DNA of 64,000 bases, from contig NZ_CP159578.1 of assembly GCF_040536835.1 (NCBI RefSeq), forward strand, positions 2,542,001 through 2,606,000, in the 5' to 3' direction. The notes beneath the pieces were generated by a model that was not told the DNA's origin, searched no databases, and saw nothing but the letters and a program-made list of their open reading frames with translations. Numbering within the stretch: position 1 is the first letter of the stretch; the number at the start of each line of letters is the position of its first letter. This DNA comes from Salinicola endophyticus. Lineage in GTDB: Bacteria; Pseudomonadota; Gammaproteobacteria; Pseudomonadales; Halomonadaceae. This document shows, one piece after another, positions 7,469 through 18,400 of the stretch. The translations under genes were made by a program, and so were the position numbers.

Positions 7469-8938
7469 ATGGCACGACTCGAGACGCAGACACTCTACAT
7501 CGACGGGCGTCGTACGCCGGCCAGCGGCGAGACCACCTTCGATGCCGTCAACCCGGCCAACGGCGAGGTGATCGCCAGCATCCAGCAGGCCAGCGCCGCG
7601 GACGTCGACAAGGCCGTCGCCAGCGCTGCTCGCGCCCAGCGTGAATGGGCCGCCATGAGCGGCATGGAGCGCTCGCGCATCCTGCTCAAGGCGGTGGCTC
7701 TGCTGCGCGAACGCAACGACGAGCTGGCCGAGCTGGAGACCCTCAACACCGGCAAGCCGATCAGCGAGACTGCCAGTGTCGACGTAGTCACCGGTGCCGA
7801 TGCCCTGGAGTACTTCGCCGGCCTGGCCCCGGCCATCGAAGGCAGCCAGATCCCGCTGCGCGAGGACTCTTTCGTCTACACCCGGCGCGAGCCACTGGGC
7901 GTGATCGGCGCCATCGGCGCCTGGAACTACCCGATCCAGATCGCCTGCTGGAAGGCCGCGCCGGCGCTGGCCGCAGGTAACGCGGTGGTGTTCAAGCCGA
8001 GCGAGGTGACGCCGCTGACCGCGATGAAGCTGGCCGAGATCTTCACCGAAGCCGGCCTCCCCGACGGCCTGTTCAACGTGGTGCACGGCGATGGCAGTGT
8101 CGGCGCGATGCTGACCGAGCACACCGGCATCGCTAAGATCAGCTTCACCGGCGAGGTCGGCACCGGCAAGAAGGTGATGTCGGCCGCCGCCGGCTCGACG
8201 CTCAAGGACGTCACCATGGAGCTGGGCGGCAAGTCGCCGCTGATCGTGTTCGAGGATGCCGATCTCGACCGCGCCGCCGACGGCGCGATGATGGCCAACT
8301 TCTACTCCAGCGGCCAGGTCTGCACCAATGGCACCCGGGTGTTCGTGCAGCGCTCGGTGAAGGAGGCCTTCGAGGCCAAGATCGTCGAGCGCGTCGAGCG
8401 CATCAAGGCCGGCGATCCGCTCGACCCGCAGACCAACTTCGGCCCGCTGGTGAGCTTCGAGCACCTGGAGAAGGTGGTCGGCTATCTCGACATCGCCAAG
8501 CAGGATGGCGCCCGGCTGCTGATCGGTGGTTCACGCCTCACCGAAGGCGACTTTGCCCAGGGCGCCTGGGTGGCGCCCACCGTCTACACTGACTGCAGTG
8601 ACGAGATGCGTATCGTACGCGAGGAGATCTTCGGCCCGATGATGTCGATTCTGGCCTTCGATGACGAGGAAGAGGTGATCCGCCGCGCCAACGATACCGA
8701 GTACGGTCTGGCCGCCGGCCTGTTCACCGAGGGCCTCAACCGCGCCCATCGGGTGATCCATTGCCTCGAGGCGGGTATCTGCTGGGTCAACACCTGGGGC
8801 GACTCGCCGGCGGAGATGCCGGTGGGCGGCTACAAGCAGTCCGGTATCGGCCGCGAGAACGGCGTCGAGACACTGGCACACTATACGCAAACGAAGTCGG
8901 TGCAGATCGAGATGGGGCCCTTCGCCTCCGTGTTCTAG
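7469..8938 (+). CDS. betB: Betaine aldehyde dehydrogenase
   Basis: It oxidises betaine aldehyde to glycine betaine with NAD(P)+ in the cytoplasm. The 489 residues match the family length. Aldehyde dehydrogenase motifs are intact: [13 protein letters not shown], the nucleotide-binding FTGEVGTG, the glutamate loop MELGGKSP and the catalytic cysteine in [13 protein letters not shown] 7469 is chosen because GAAGGGAG precedes it and the long in-frame extension upstream overlaps betI. The gene is 61 bases after betI. The stop codon region is the first unit of a degenerate 14-bp tandem repeat. Confidence 0.96.
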   Translation: MARLETQTLYIDGRRTPASGETTFDAVNPANGEVIASIQQASAADVDKAVASAARAQREWAAMSGMERSRILLKAVALLRERNDELAELETLNTGKPISETASVDVVTGADALEYFAGLAPAIEGSQIPLREDSFVYTRREPLGVIGAIGAWNYPIQIACWKAAPALAAGNAVVFKPSEVTPLTAMKLAEIFTEAGLPDGLFNVVHGDGSVGAMLTEHTGIAKISFTGEVGTGKKVMSAAAGSTLKDVTMELGGKSPLIVFEDADLDRAADGAMMANFYSSGQVCTNGTRVFVQRSVKEAFEAKIVERVERIKAGDPLDPQTNFGPLVSFEHLEKVVGYLDIAKQDGARLLIGGSRLTEGDFAQGAWVAPTVYTDCSDEMRIVREEIFGPMMSILAFDDEEEVIRRANDTEYGLAAGLFTEGLNRAHRVIHCLEAGICWVNTWGDSPAEMPVGGYKQSGIGRENGVETLAHYTQTKSVQIEMGPFASVF

Positions 8939-8974
8939 GTATGACGTTCTAGGTACGACTTGCCAGGCACGACG
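8933..8974. repeat. Degenerate 14-bp tandem repeat over the betB stop codon
   Basis: Three head-to-tail units: TTCTAGGTATGACG, TTCTAGGTACGACT and TGCCAGGCACGACG. A more decayed fourth follows from 8975. The TAG in unit 1 is the betB stop and unit 2 repeats it. The 197-bp betB-betA gap otherwise contains only CGAGACGAC-like scatter and the betA ribosome site. Confidence 0.65.
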
Positions 8975-9135
8975 TTTTGGACGACCCGAGACGGCGCGCT
9001 GGACACCACGAGACGACGTCTAGGCAACGATCTAGACGATGAGAGGCTGGCGGGCCACCACGGCCCGCCGCCCTCTCACCCCGCCTGCCCCCGCGGCTTC
9101 TCTCTCACCCCTTCGCTGACTCAAGGAGCGTGTGT

Positions 9136-10824
9136 ATGCAACAGGCTCGCGAATACGACTACATCATCATCGGCGCCGGCTCCGCCGGCAACGTGCTAGC
9201 CACCCGCTTGACCGAGGATCCCGAGGTCAAGGTGCTGCTGCTCGAAGCCGGCGGTCCCGACTACCGCTTCGATTTCCGCACCCAGATGCCGGCGGCACTG
9301 GCCTTCCCGCTGCAGGGCAAGCGCTACAACTGGGCGTTCGAGACCGACCCCGAGCCGCACATGGACAACCGTCGCATGGAGTGCGGCCGCGGCAAGGGCC
9401 TGGGCGGCTCCTCGCTGATCAACGGCATGTGCTATATCCGCGGCAACGCGCTGGATCTGGACAACTGGGCCAAGCGGCCCGGGCTCGAGGAGTGGCGCTA
9501 TCTCGACTGCCTGCCCTACTACAAGAAGTCGGAGACCCGCGATATCGGTCCCAATGACTTCCACGGCGGCGATGGCCCGCTCTCGGTGACCACGCCCAAG
9601 GCGGGCAACAATCCGCTCTATCAAGCCTTCATCGAAGCGGGTGTGGAGGCGGGCTTCCCGCGCACCGACGACCTCAACGGCGCGCAGCAGGAGGGCTTCG
9701 GTCCGATGGACCGGACGACCACCCCCAACGGGCGGCGTTCGTCCACCGCGCGGGGCTATCTCGATATCGCCAAGCAGCGCGATAACCTGACCATCGTCAC
9801 CCACGCCACCACCGACCGCATCCTGTTCGAGGACAAGCGCGCGATCGGGGTCAACTACCTGCGCAAGAACCAGCCGCAGCAGGCGCTGGCGCGCCGCGAG
9901 GTGCTGCTGTGCGGTGGCGCGATCGCCTCGCCGCAGATCCTGCAGCGCTCCGGCGTGGGCAACCCGGCGCTGCTCGAAAAGCATGGTATCGAGGTGGTCC
10001 ACGACCTCAAGGGCGTGGGCGAGAATCTGCAGGATCACCTGGAGATGTACATCCAGTACGAGTGCAAGAAGCCGATCTCGCTCTACCCGGCGCTCAAGTG
10101 GTACAACCAGCCGAAAATCGGTGCCGAGTGGATGTTCCTGGGCCAGGGTGTGGGCGCCAGCAACCAGTTCGAAGCCGGTGCCTTCATCCGCACCGACGAT
10201 CGCGAGGAGTGGCCCAACCTGCAGTACCACTTCCTGCCGATCGCGATCAGCTACAACGGCAAGAGCGCGGTCGAGGCCCACGGCTTCCAGGCGCATGTCG
10301 GCTCGATGCGTTCGGAGAGCCGCGGCCGCGTGCAGCTCACCGACCGTGATCCCCGGAGCGCGCCCAGCATCCTGTTCAACTACATGTCCACCGAGCGCGA
10401 CTGGGAAGAGTTCCGCGCCGCGATCCGGGTGACCCGCGAGATCATCAACCAGCCGGCGATGGACGAATTCCGCGGCCGCGAGATCGCCCCCGGCCCGGAC
10501 GTGCAGAGCGACGCCGAGCTGGATGCCTTCGTGCGCCAACACGCCGAGACCGCCTACCACCCCTGCGGCACCTGCCGCATGGGTACCGGCGATGACGCCG
10601 TGGTCGACGGCGAGGGCCGCGTGCACGGCCTGCAGGGGCTGCGAGTGATCGATGCCTCGATCATGCCGATCATCGTCACCGGCAACCTCAACGCCACCAC
10701 CATCATGATCGCCGAGAAGCTGGCCGACCGCGTGCGCGGCAAGACGCCGCTGCCGGCGGCCGAGGTCGACTACTACGTCGCCAACGGCGCCCCGGCGCGC
10801 AAGACACCGGCACGGGCCTCCTGA
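9136..10824 (+). CDS. betA: Choline dehydrogenase (GMC oxidoreductase)
   Basis: A membrane-associated FAD enzyme that oxidises choline to betaine aldehyde and can carry on to betaine. It has 562 residues, close to the E. coli enzyme. The FAD dinucleotide fold is at the N-terminus ([14 protein letters not shown]) and the GMC signature follows ([15 protein letters not shown]). The C-terminal [11 protein letters not shown] holds the active-site His, and a second conserved stretch is [14 protein letters not shown] 9136 is preceded by AAGGAG at 9123-9128; the in-frame GTG at 9130 is too close to it. The gene ends the operon at a strong terminator. Confidence 0.96.
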   Translation: MQQAREYDYIIIGAGSAGNVLATRLTEDPEVKVLLLEAGGPDYRFDFRTQMPAALAFPLQGKRYNWAFETDPEPHMDNRRMECGRGKGLGGSSLINGMCYIRGNALDLDNWAKRPGLEEWRYLDCLPYYKKSETRDIGPNDFHGGDGPLSVTTPKAGNNPLYQAFIEAGVEAGFPRTDDLNGAQQEGFGPMDRTTTPNGRRSSTARGYLDIAKQRDNLTIVTHATTDRILFEDKRAIGVNYLRKNQPQQALARREVLLCGGAIASPQILQRSGVGNPALLEKHGIEVVHDLKGVGENLQDHLEMYIQYECKKPISLYPALKWYNQPKIGAEWMFLGQGVGASNQFEAGAFIRTDDREEWPNLQYHFLPIAISYNGKSAVEAHGFQAHVGSMRSESRGRVQLTDRDPRSAPSILFNYMSTERDWEEFRAAIRVTREIINQPAMDEFRGREIAPGPDVQSDAELDAFVRQHAETAYHPCGTCRMGTGDDAVVDGEGRVHGLQGLRVIDASIMPIIVTGNLNATTIMIAEKLADRVRGKTPLPAAEVDYYVANGAPARKTPARAS

Positions 10825-10856
10825 CGCAGCCTGCTGCGCCCTGTCACCGCCTCCCA

Positions 10857-10883
10857 GCCCGGCCACGATGGCCGGGCTTTTTT
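10857..10883 (+). terminator. Intrinsic terminator of betIBA
   Basis: A perfect 9-bp stem GCCCGGCCA / TGGCCGGGC with loop CGA is followed directly by six T residues (10878-10883), 33 bases after the betA stop. Confidence 0.95.
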
Positions 10884-10942
10884 ATCGACGTGTGGCCGCG
10901 ATACCCACGATAGAACTGGTGTCCGCAGGTTGCGCATTTCGT

Positions 10943-10953
10943 GAACACTGTTC
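10943..10953. promoter_or_regulatory. Palindrome upstream of the efflux operon
   Basis: GAACA-C-TGTTC is a perfect 11-bp dyad about 95 bases before the mdtA start, in a gap otherwise lacking structure. It could be an operator for a regulator not encoded here. No adjacent regulator gene and no convincing promoter pair were found. Confidence 0.3.
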
Positions 10954-11047
10954 CGTTAGACTGCGAATCTGTTTAGCCTGTCACGGTTTGCGTCTACGCT
11001 TCTGGCGCAGGCTCATCACGAACGCCGTCCAAGGATTGCCGCCACCC

Positions 11048-12376
11048 ATGTCGTCTTCGCCTACCCACCGCTCTCGTCGTCCACTGCGCTGGTTGCTGCT
11101 GCTCCTGGCGCTGGTCGTGCTCGCCGGGGTCGCCTACCGCCTGTTGCTGAGCCCGGCGGACAAGGCCACCCCGCCCGCCGGCGCGGGCGCCCCCGCCACC
11201 GCGGTGGCGGCGGTCAGCGCCAGCCGCGGCGATCTGGCGCTGCGCCTCAGCGCCCTGGGTACCGTACGCCCGCTGCGCAGCGTCGATATCCGCACCCGGG
11301 TCGAGGGCGAACTGACCGAGGTGGCCTTCGACGAAGGCGATAGGGTGGAGAAGGGCCAGTTGCTGGCGCGGATCGATCCGCGCGACTATCAGGCGGCACT
11401 GGCCCAGGCCAAGGGGCAGCTGCGCCAGAACCAGGCCCAGTTGGCCTCGGCGCGGGAGGACCTGGCGCGCTACCAGAAGCTGATCTCGACCAACTACGTT
11501 TCGCGCCAGGAGCTCGAGCAGCAGCGCCAGCTGGTACGCCAGTACGAAGGCAGCGTGGCCGCCGACCAGGCGGCGGTCGACAGCGCCCGGGTGCAGCTGG
11601 ACTACACCCGTATCACCGCGCCCTTCAGCGGCGTGGTGGGTATCCGTAACGTCGACCCCGGCAATATCGTGCAGCTGGGTGACAGCGACCCCATCGTCAC
11701 CCTGACCCAGCTCGATCCGATCTCGGTGATCTTCTCGCTGCCCAGCCGCTACGTCGACACCGTACGGGCGCGCCTGGCCGCCGGCGAACATCCGGCGGTG
11801 AACGTGACCGGCCCCGACGGCCAGACCGTCAACGGCCAGTTGACCAGCGTCGATAGCCGCATCGACAGCGCCACCGGTACCATTCGCCTGCGCGCCACCC
11901 TGGACAACCCCGGCGGGCTCTACCCCAACGCCTATGTCGACGTCAGCCTGATCTCGCAGACCCTGCGCGACCGCGTGATCGTGCCCGAGCCGGCGATTCA
12001 GACCGGCCAGAACGGCGACTACGTCTACGTGATCAACGCCGACGACAGCGTCAGCCGCCGCGAGGTCGAAGTGAGCGCCAGCGAGGGATATCAGAGCGCC
12101 ATCGCCAGCGGTCTCGAAGCCGGCGAGCGCGTGGTGGTGGATGGCGTCGACAGCCTGCGCGACGGTGCCAAGGTGCGCGTGGTCAGCGACGCCCTGCCGG
12201 GAGAGTCCACCGACGACAGCGACAGCGCCAGCGCCAGCGCCAGCGCTGACGAGCTGGGTGGCAATAACGCTGGTGATAGTGGCGGAGATAGCGGCGGAGA
12301 TGGCGCGGATACCAGCGCTACACAGGGCGCGGCCTCGGCCGCGCCGGCAGGAGGCGCGGACGGCAGCGCCTCATGA
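11048..12376 (+). CDS. mdtA: RND efflux periplasmic adaptor (MdtA-like)
   Basis: A membrane fusion protein of 442 residues linking the inner-membrane RND pumps to an outer-membrane channel. There is one N-terminal membrane anchor (about residues 15-36). The lipoyl half-motif VEGELTEVAFDEGDRVEKGQLLARID follows, then a helical hairpin (about 115-185), the second lipoyl half (ITAPFSGVVGIRNVDPG) and beta-barrel domains. The last 50 residues are an unusual low-complexity Ser/Asp/Gly/Ala tail. ATG 11048 starts just before the membrane anchor; in-frame codons reach back to 10868 but run over the betA terminator. The stop overlaps mdtB (ATGA). The two-pump arrangement is what identifies MdtABC. Confidence 0.88.
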   Translation: MSSSPTHRSRRPLRWLLLLLALVVLAGVAYRLLLSPADKATPPAGAGAPATAVAAVSASRGDLALRLSALGTVRPLRSVDIRTRVEGELTEVAFDEGDRVEKGQLLARIDPRDYQAALAQAKGQLRQNQAQLASAREDLARYQKLISTNYVSRQELEQQRQLVRQYEGSVAADQAAVDSARVQLDYTRITAPFSGVVGIRNVDPGNIVQLGDSDPIVTLTQLDPISVIFSLPSRYVDTVRARLAAGEHPAVNVTGPDGQTVNGQLTSVDSRIDSATGTIRLRATLDNPGGLYPNAYVDVSLISQTLRDRVIVPEPAIQTGQNGDYVYVINADDSVSRREVEVSASEGYQSAIASGLEAGERVVVDGVDSLRDGAKVRVVSDALPGESTDDSDSASASASADELGGNNAGDSGGDSGGDGADTSATQGAASAAPAGGADGSAS

Positions 12377-15300
12377 ACCCCTCTCGCCTGTTCATCCTGC
12401 GCCCGGTCGCCACCTCGCTGATCATGCTGGCGATCCTGATCGCCGGCGCCCTGGCCTACCGCCTGCTGCCGATCTCGTCGCTGCCGGAGGTGGATTTCCC
12501 CACCATCCAGGTGACCACGCTCTACCCTGGCGCCGGCCCGGACGTGATGCTCTCCCACGTCACCTCGCCACTGGAGGATCAACTGGGCGAGATCGCCGGA
12601 CTCGAGGACATGAGCTCGACCAGCACCGGCGGGGCCTCGTTGATCACCCTGCGCTTCGCCCTTGATTCGGATCTGGGAGTCGCCGAGCAGGAGGTGCAGG
12701 CCGCGCTCAGCCAGGCCGAGACTCTGCTGCCGGACGATCTGCCGCGCCCGCCCAGCTACAGCAAGGTCAACCCCGCCGACGTGCCGATCATGACCCTGGC
12801 GGTGAGTTCCAAGAGCCTGCCGCTGACCCGGGTCTACGACCTGGTCGACACGCGCATGGCACAGAAGATCGCCCAGATCAGCGGCGTGGGTCAGGTCAAG
12901 CTGGCCGGCGGCCACCAGCCGGCGATCCGGGTCAGCGTCGACGCGCGCCAGCTGGCCGCCCACGGCCTCGATCTTGCCGCGGTGCGCAGCGCCATCGCCG
13001 CGGCCAACGTCAACCAGGCCAAGGGCACCCTCTACGGCCCCTACCGCGCCTATACCATCGACGCCAACGACCAGTTGCTCTCCGCCGCGGGCTATCGCGA
13101 CCTGGTGCTCAAGAGCGACGCCAAGGGTGTGCTGCGTCTGGGCGACGTCGCCGAGGTCGAAGAAGGGGCTGAAAACGCCTATCTCTCGGCGCGTGCCGAC
13201 CAGGACGGTGCGATCCTGATCGACGTGCTGCGCCAGCCCGGGGCCAATGTGGTCGCGGTCGCCGACAGCATCAAGCGGACCCTGCCGCAGCTCGAACGCA
13301 CGCTGCCCGGCAGCGTCGACGTGCGCGTGCTCACCGACCGCACCACCACCATCCGCGCTGCGGTCAAGGATGTGCAGTTCGAGCTGATGCTGGCAATCGC
13401 CCTGGTGGTCATGGTTACCTTCCTGTTCCTGCGCAACATCCCGGCCACGCTGATCCCCAGCCTGGCGGTGCCGCTGTCGCTGGTGGGCACCTTCGGCGCC
13501 ATGCAGCTGGCCGGCTTCAGTCTCAACAACCTCACCCTGATGGCGCTGACCATCGCCACCGGCTTCGTCATCGACGACGCCATCGTAGTGCTGGAGAACA
13601 TCACCCGCTACATCGAGAAGGGTGAGCGGCCGCTGGCCGCCGCGCTCAAAGGCTCGCGCCAGATCGCCTTCACCATTCTCTCGCTGACGGTGTCGCTGCT
13701 GGCGGTGCTGATCCCGCTGGTATTCATGAGTGGCGTGGTCGGGGTGCTGTTCCGCGAGTTCGCACTGACCCTGGCGATCTCGATCGTGATCTCGGCCTTC
13801 CTTTCGCTGACGCTGACCCCGATGCTCTGCGCGCGCTGGCTCAAGCATCGCCCGGAGGCGGTGGCGGAGAGTGACGACGAGGCGCTGGTACGCGGCCGCC
13901 AGGGCCTGTTCGGGCGAGTGACCCGTGGCTACGAGCACGCCCTGAACTGGGTGCTGCGCCACCAAGGCCTTACCCTCGGCGTGGCCGTGGCCACCCTGGC
14001 GGTGACCGCGCTGCTGTTCGCGTTCACCCCCAAGGGGCTGTTTCCGGTACAGGACACCGGGGTGATCCGCGGCATCACCACCGCCACCCAGTCGACCTCG
14101 TTCCAGGCCATGTCGGCCCGCCAGCAGCAGCTGATCGACCGCCTGCTCGCCGATCCGGCGGTGGCGAGTCTCTCCTCGAGCATCGGCATCGACGGCACCA
14201 ACACCACCCTCAACAGTGGCCGGGTGACAATCAACCTGAAGCCGCTGGACGCGCGCGACGACCTTCACACCGTGCTCGCCCGGCTGCGCCAGGCGAGCCA
14301 GGGCATACCCGGGCTGACGGTGGCGCTGCAGCCGGTCCAGGATCTGACCCTGGAAGACACCATCAGCCGCTACCCCTATCAGTTCGCGCTGACCCAGGGT
14401 GACCGCGCCACCCTGGACGCCGACGCCGCCAAACTGCTCACCCGGCTGCGTCAGGCGCCGGCGCTGGCCGGCGTCTCCAGCGACGTGCAGAACGCCGGGC
14501 GCAAGCTCCAGGTGACCATCGACCGCGCCCGCGCCGGGCGTCTCGGCGTCAGCGTCGCCGATATCGACGACGCCCTCTACGACGCCTTCGGCCAGCGCCT
14601 GGTCTCGACCATCTTCACCCAGGCCAGTCAGTATCGGGTGGTGCTCGCTGCCAACCATGCCGACAGCGACGGCCCGGCAGCGCTCTCGCGGCTCTACGTG
14701 ATCAACGCCGATGACGAACGCATCCCGCTGACCACCCTGGTCAGCCTGCAAGAGACCACCACCCCGCTCTCGCTGCAGCGGCAGAACCAGTTCCCCTCGG
14801 CGCTGATGTCGTTCGCCGTCGCCGACGGCTACTCGCTGTCGCAGGCCTTCGCCGCGGTCGACCGAGCGGCGCAGGAGAGCCTGAGCGCGCAGACTACGCT
14901 CAGCTATCGCGGCGCGGCGCTGGCCTACAACGACTCCACCGGGGATACCCTGTGGCTGATCCTGGCCGCCATCGTCACCATGTACATCGTGCTGGGGATT
15001 CTCTACGAGAGTTTCATCCACCCGTTGACGATTCTCTCGACCCTGCCCTCGGCGGCGATCGGCGCCCTGCTGGCGCTGCAGCTGAGCGGCGGCGCGCTGG
15101 GTCTGGTCGCGGTGATCGGCATCATCCTGCTGATCGGTATCGTCAAGAAGAACGCGATCATGATGATCGACTTCGCCCTCGAGGCGCAGCGCGAGCGCGG
15201 CATGGCCCCGGCCCAGGCGATCCACACCGCGGCGCTGCTGCGCTTCCGGCCGATCATGATGACCACCTGTGCCGCCCTGCTCGGGGCGCTGCCGCTGATG

Positions 15301-15483
15301 TTCGCCAGCGGCTACGGCGCCGAGCTGCGCCAGCCGCTGGGGCTGACCATGGTCGGCGGGCTGCTCTTCAGCCAGCTGTTGACGCTGTTCACCACGCCGG
15401 TGGTGTATCTGTTCTTCGACAGCCAGGCAGCGCGCTGGCGGCGGGACGCGTCGAACACCGCCACGGCCGAGGGTGAGGCATGA
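12373..15483 (+). CDS. mdtB: RND efflux pump subunit (MdtB-like)
   Basis: An inner-membrane proton-driven exporter of 1036 residues with the RND layout of 12 membrane helices and two large periplasmic loops (about residues 30-330 and 555-860). The proton-relay aspartates of helix 4 are present (TGFVIDDAIVVLENI). The second half carries GILYESFIHP and IVKKNAIMMIDFA. In MdtABC systems two different RND subunits form a mixed trimer that exports drugs and bile-salt-like compounds. It overlaps mdtA and mdtC by ATGA, so the three should be made together. Confidence 0.9.
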   Translation: MNPSRLFILRPVATSLIMLAILIAGALAYRLLPISSLPEVDFPTIQVTTLYPGAGPDVMLSHVTSPLEDQLGEIAGLEDMSSTSTGGASLITLRFALDSDLGVAEQEVQAALSQAETLLPDDLPRPPSYSKVNPADVPIMTLAVSSKSLPLTRVYDLVDTRMAQKIAQISGVGQVKLAGGHQPAIRVSVDARQLAAHGLDLAAVRSAIAAANVNQAKGTLYGPYRAYTIDANDQLLSAAGYRDLVLKSDAKGVLRLGDVAEVEEGAENAYLSARADQDGAILIDVLRQPGANVVAVADSIKRTLPQLERTLPGSVDVRVLTDRTTTIRAAVKDVQFELMLAIALVVMVTFLFLRNIPATLIPSLAVPLSLVGTFGAMQLAGFSLNNLTLMALTIATGFVIDDAIVVLENITRYIEKGERPLAAALKGSRQIAFTILSLTVSLLAVLIPLVFMSGVVGVLFREFALTLAISIVISAFLSLTLTPMLCARWLKHRPEAVAESDDEALVRGRQGLFGRVTRGYEHALNWVLRHQGLTLGVAVATLAVTALLFAFTPKGLFPVQDTGVIRGITTATQSTSFQAMSARQQQLIDRLLADPAVASLSSSIGIDGTNTTLNSGRVTINLKPLDARDDLHTVLARLRQASQGIPGLTVALQPVQDLTLEDTISRYPYQFALTQGDRATLDADAAKLLTRLRQAPALAGVSSDVQNAGRKLQVTIDRARAGRLGVSVADIDDALYDAFGQRLVSTIFTQASQYRVVLAANHADSDGPAALSRLYVINADDERIPLTTLVSLQETTTPLSLQRQNQFPSALMSFAVADGYSLSQAFAAVDRAAQESLSAQTTLSYRGAALAYNDSTGDTLWLILAAIVTMYIVLGILYESFIHPLTILSTLPSAAIGALLALQLSGGALGLVAVIGIILLIGIVKKNAIMMIDFALEAQRERGMAPAQAIHTAALLRFRPIMMTTCAALLGALPLMFASGYGAELRQPLGLTMVGGLLFSQLLTLFTTPVVYLFFDSQAARWRRDASNTATAEGEA

Positions 15484-18400
15484 GTCTCTCGGCGCCCTTC
15501 GTCCGCCGCCCGGTGGCCACCCTGCTGCTGGCGCTGGCGGTGGTGATGCTGGGCTCGCTGGCCTACCAGCGGCTGCCGGTGGCGCCGCTGCCCAACGTCT
15601 CCTTCCCCACCATTCTGGTGATCGCCAATCTCACCGGCGCCAACCCGGAGACCATGGCGTCGAGCGTGGCGACCCCGCTGGAGCGCTCGCTGGGGCGGAT
15701 TCCCGGGATTACCCAGATGACCTCCAGCAGCAGCAGCGGCTCGAGCCGGATCATCGTGCAGTTCGATCTCGACAAGGACATCAACGTCGCCGCCCAGGAG
15801 GTCCAGGCGGCGATCAACGATGCCCAGCCGCTGCTGCCCAGCGCCATGACCAGCCGCCCCAGCTACCGCAAGCTCAACCCCTCGGCGGCCCCGGTGCTGA
15901 TTCTCTCGGTCACCTCCAACACCCTGCCTACCGGCGAACTCTATCGCCTTGCCGATACCCAGATCGCCCCGCCCATCGCCCAGGTCCAGGGCGTCGGCGA
16001 CGTCAGCGTCGGCGGCAGCTCGTCGCCGGCAGTACGCGTCGCCCTCGACCCGCGCCGGCTCAACCACGCCGGTATCACCCTGGACGCGGTGGCCGGGGCG
16101 CTGCGCGCCGCGACCACTCAGTCGCCTACCGGCTTCGTCCAGAACATCGACCACCGCTGGGAGATCGACACCGATTCGCAGCTGCTCGAAGCCAGCGACT
16201 ACGACCAGGTGGTGATCAAGCGCGGCACGGATGGCGCCACGGTACGCCTGGGCGATGTCGCCACCATTCGCGACGGGGTCGAGGACCGCTACAACGTCGG
16301 CTTCCAGAACGACCGCCCGGCGGTACTGCTGGTGATCAGCGCGGCTAGCGGGGCCAATATCATCGACACCATCGCCGGGGTGCGCGAGCGGCTCGACACT
16401 ATCCGCGCGGCGCTGCCGGGGGATGTCGATCTCAGCGTCGAACTCGACCGCGCGCCGGGTATCCAGGCGTCGCTGCACGAGACCCAACTGACGCTGCTGC
16501 TGGCGGTGGTGCTGGTGGTGCTGGTGGTATTCGTCTTCCTGCGCAACGCCCGCGCCACCATCATCCCCAGCGTCGCCATTCCGGTCTCGCTGGTGGGCAC
16601 CTTCGCCATGATGCGGGTATTCGACTTCTCACTCGACACGCTGTCGCTGATGGCGCTGATCGTCTCTATCGGCTTTCTGGTCGACGACGCCATCGTGGTG
16701 GTGGAGAACATCGCGCGTCATATCGAGCGCGGCGCGCCGCCGCTGCAGGCAGCGCTGGACGGCGCCCGCGAGGTGGGTTTCACGGTCACCGCGATGAGCG
16801 TCTCGCTGGTGGCAGTGTTCATCCCGCTGTTGCTACTGGGCGGCTTCGTCGGGCGGCTGTTCCACGAATTCGCGGTCACGCTGTCGCTGGCCATCGCGGT
16901 ATCGCTGCTGGTCTCGCTGACGCTGACACCGATGCTCTGCGCGCGCTGGCTCAAGCCCGGCCGCGCTCAGGAGCCGCGCTGGTCGCGGGCGATCGCCGGG
17001 TTCGGCCAGCGCTGTCTCGACCTCTACGCGCGCACGCTGGACATCGCGCTCAAGCACCGCCGGCTGACGCTGCTGTCGCTGCTCGGGGTGATCGTGCTCA
17101 ACGGCTATCTCTACGTCGCAGTGGACAAGGGTTTCGTGCCGGAGCAGGACACCGGGCGCCTGCTCGGCACCATGCGCGCCGACCAGTCGCTGTCGTTCGA
17201 CGCCGCCTCGGACAAGCTGCGCCAGGTCCGCGAACAGCTCACCGCCGACCCCGCCGTCGCCAGCGTGCTGGGCTTCATGGGCGGTCGCGGCCCGGGCCGC
17301 GGCGGCGCCTCGGCGACGCTGTTCATCACTCTCAAGCCGCAGCGTAGCCAGTCCACCCAGGCGATCGGCAACCGCCTGATGGCCAGCCTCCAGGGCATGC
17401 CCGGCGTGAGCACCTTCATGTTTCCGCTGCAGGACATCCGCGTCGGTGGCCGCTCGACCAGCGCCTCGATGTACGAGATCACGCTCAAGAGCGATGATCT
17501 GGCACTGCTCGGCGAGTGGTCGAAGAAGGTACAGACGGCGATGGAGGGCGTCGACGGCATCACCGCCATCGACAGCGACAACCGCGGCGAGGGGCAGTCG
17601 GCCAAGCTGGTGGTGGATCGCGACCTGGCCGCGCGCCTGGGCGTCGACATGCGCAGCATCGATACCGCCCTGGGCCAGGCCTTCGCCCAAAGCAAGATCG
17701 CCAGCCTCTACGACGCCGACGAACAGCGCTACGTGGTGATGGGGGTGGCGGCGCCCTATCGTCAGGCGCCGGAGGCGATCGGCGACCTCTACGTCAGCGG
17801 CAAGAACGACACTCTGGTGCCGATCTCCGCGTTCAGCCATATCGAACGCAGCACCACGCCGGTCAGCGTCAATCATCAGGGGCAGTTCGCCGCCGCGACG
17901 ATCTCGTTCAACCTCGAGGACGGGGTCTCCCTCGGCGAGGCCACCGCACGAATTCGCGCGGCGGTCGACGCGCTGCGCCCGCCCACCGCGGTCCAGGTCG
18001 ATTTCGAGGGTAGCGCCGGCACCTTCCAGAGCGGCATCGAGGCGATGCCGTGGCTGATCCTGGCGGCGCTGGTCACCGTCTATCTGGTGCTGGGTATCCT
18101 CTACGAGAGCTATATCCACCCACTGACGATCCTCTCGACGCTGCCCTCGGCGGGGGTCGGCGCGCTGCTCGCGCTGATGGCACTGGATACCCCGTTCACC
18201 CTGATCGCGCTGATCGGCATCATCCTGCTGATCGGGGTGGTCAAGAAGAACGCCATCATGCTGATCGACTTCGCCGTGATCTGCGAGCGCGAGCAGGGCA
18301 TGAGCCCGCTGGAGGCGATCCGTCACGCCGCCCTGGTACGCTTCCGCCCGATCATGATGACCACCCTGGCGGCGATCCTCGGCGCCCTGCCATTGCTGCT

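Noticed and set aside
9196..10866. A 556-codon open frame antisense to betA
   Set aside because: Same GC-driven artefact: no ribosome site, crosses the terminator region and has no recognisable motif, whereas betA is certain.
12091..15225. A 1044-codon open frame antisense to mdtA-mdtB
   Set aside because: Its product is a His/Asp/Arg/Gln-rich string with no domain logic, as expected when high-GC third positions keep the opposite strand open. The RND genes beneath have complete motifs.
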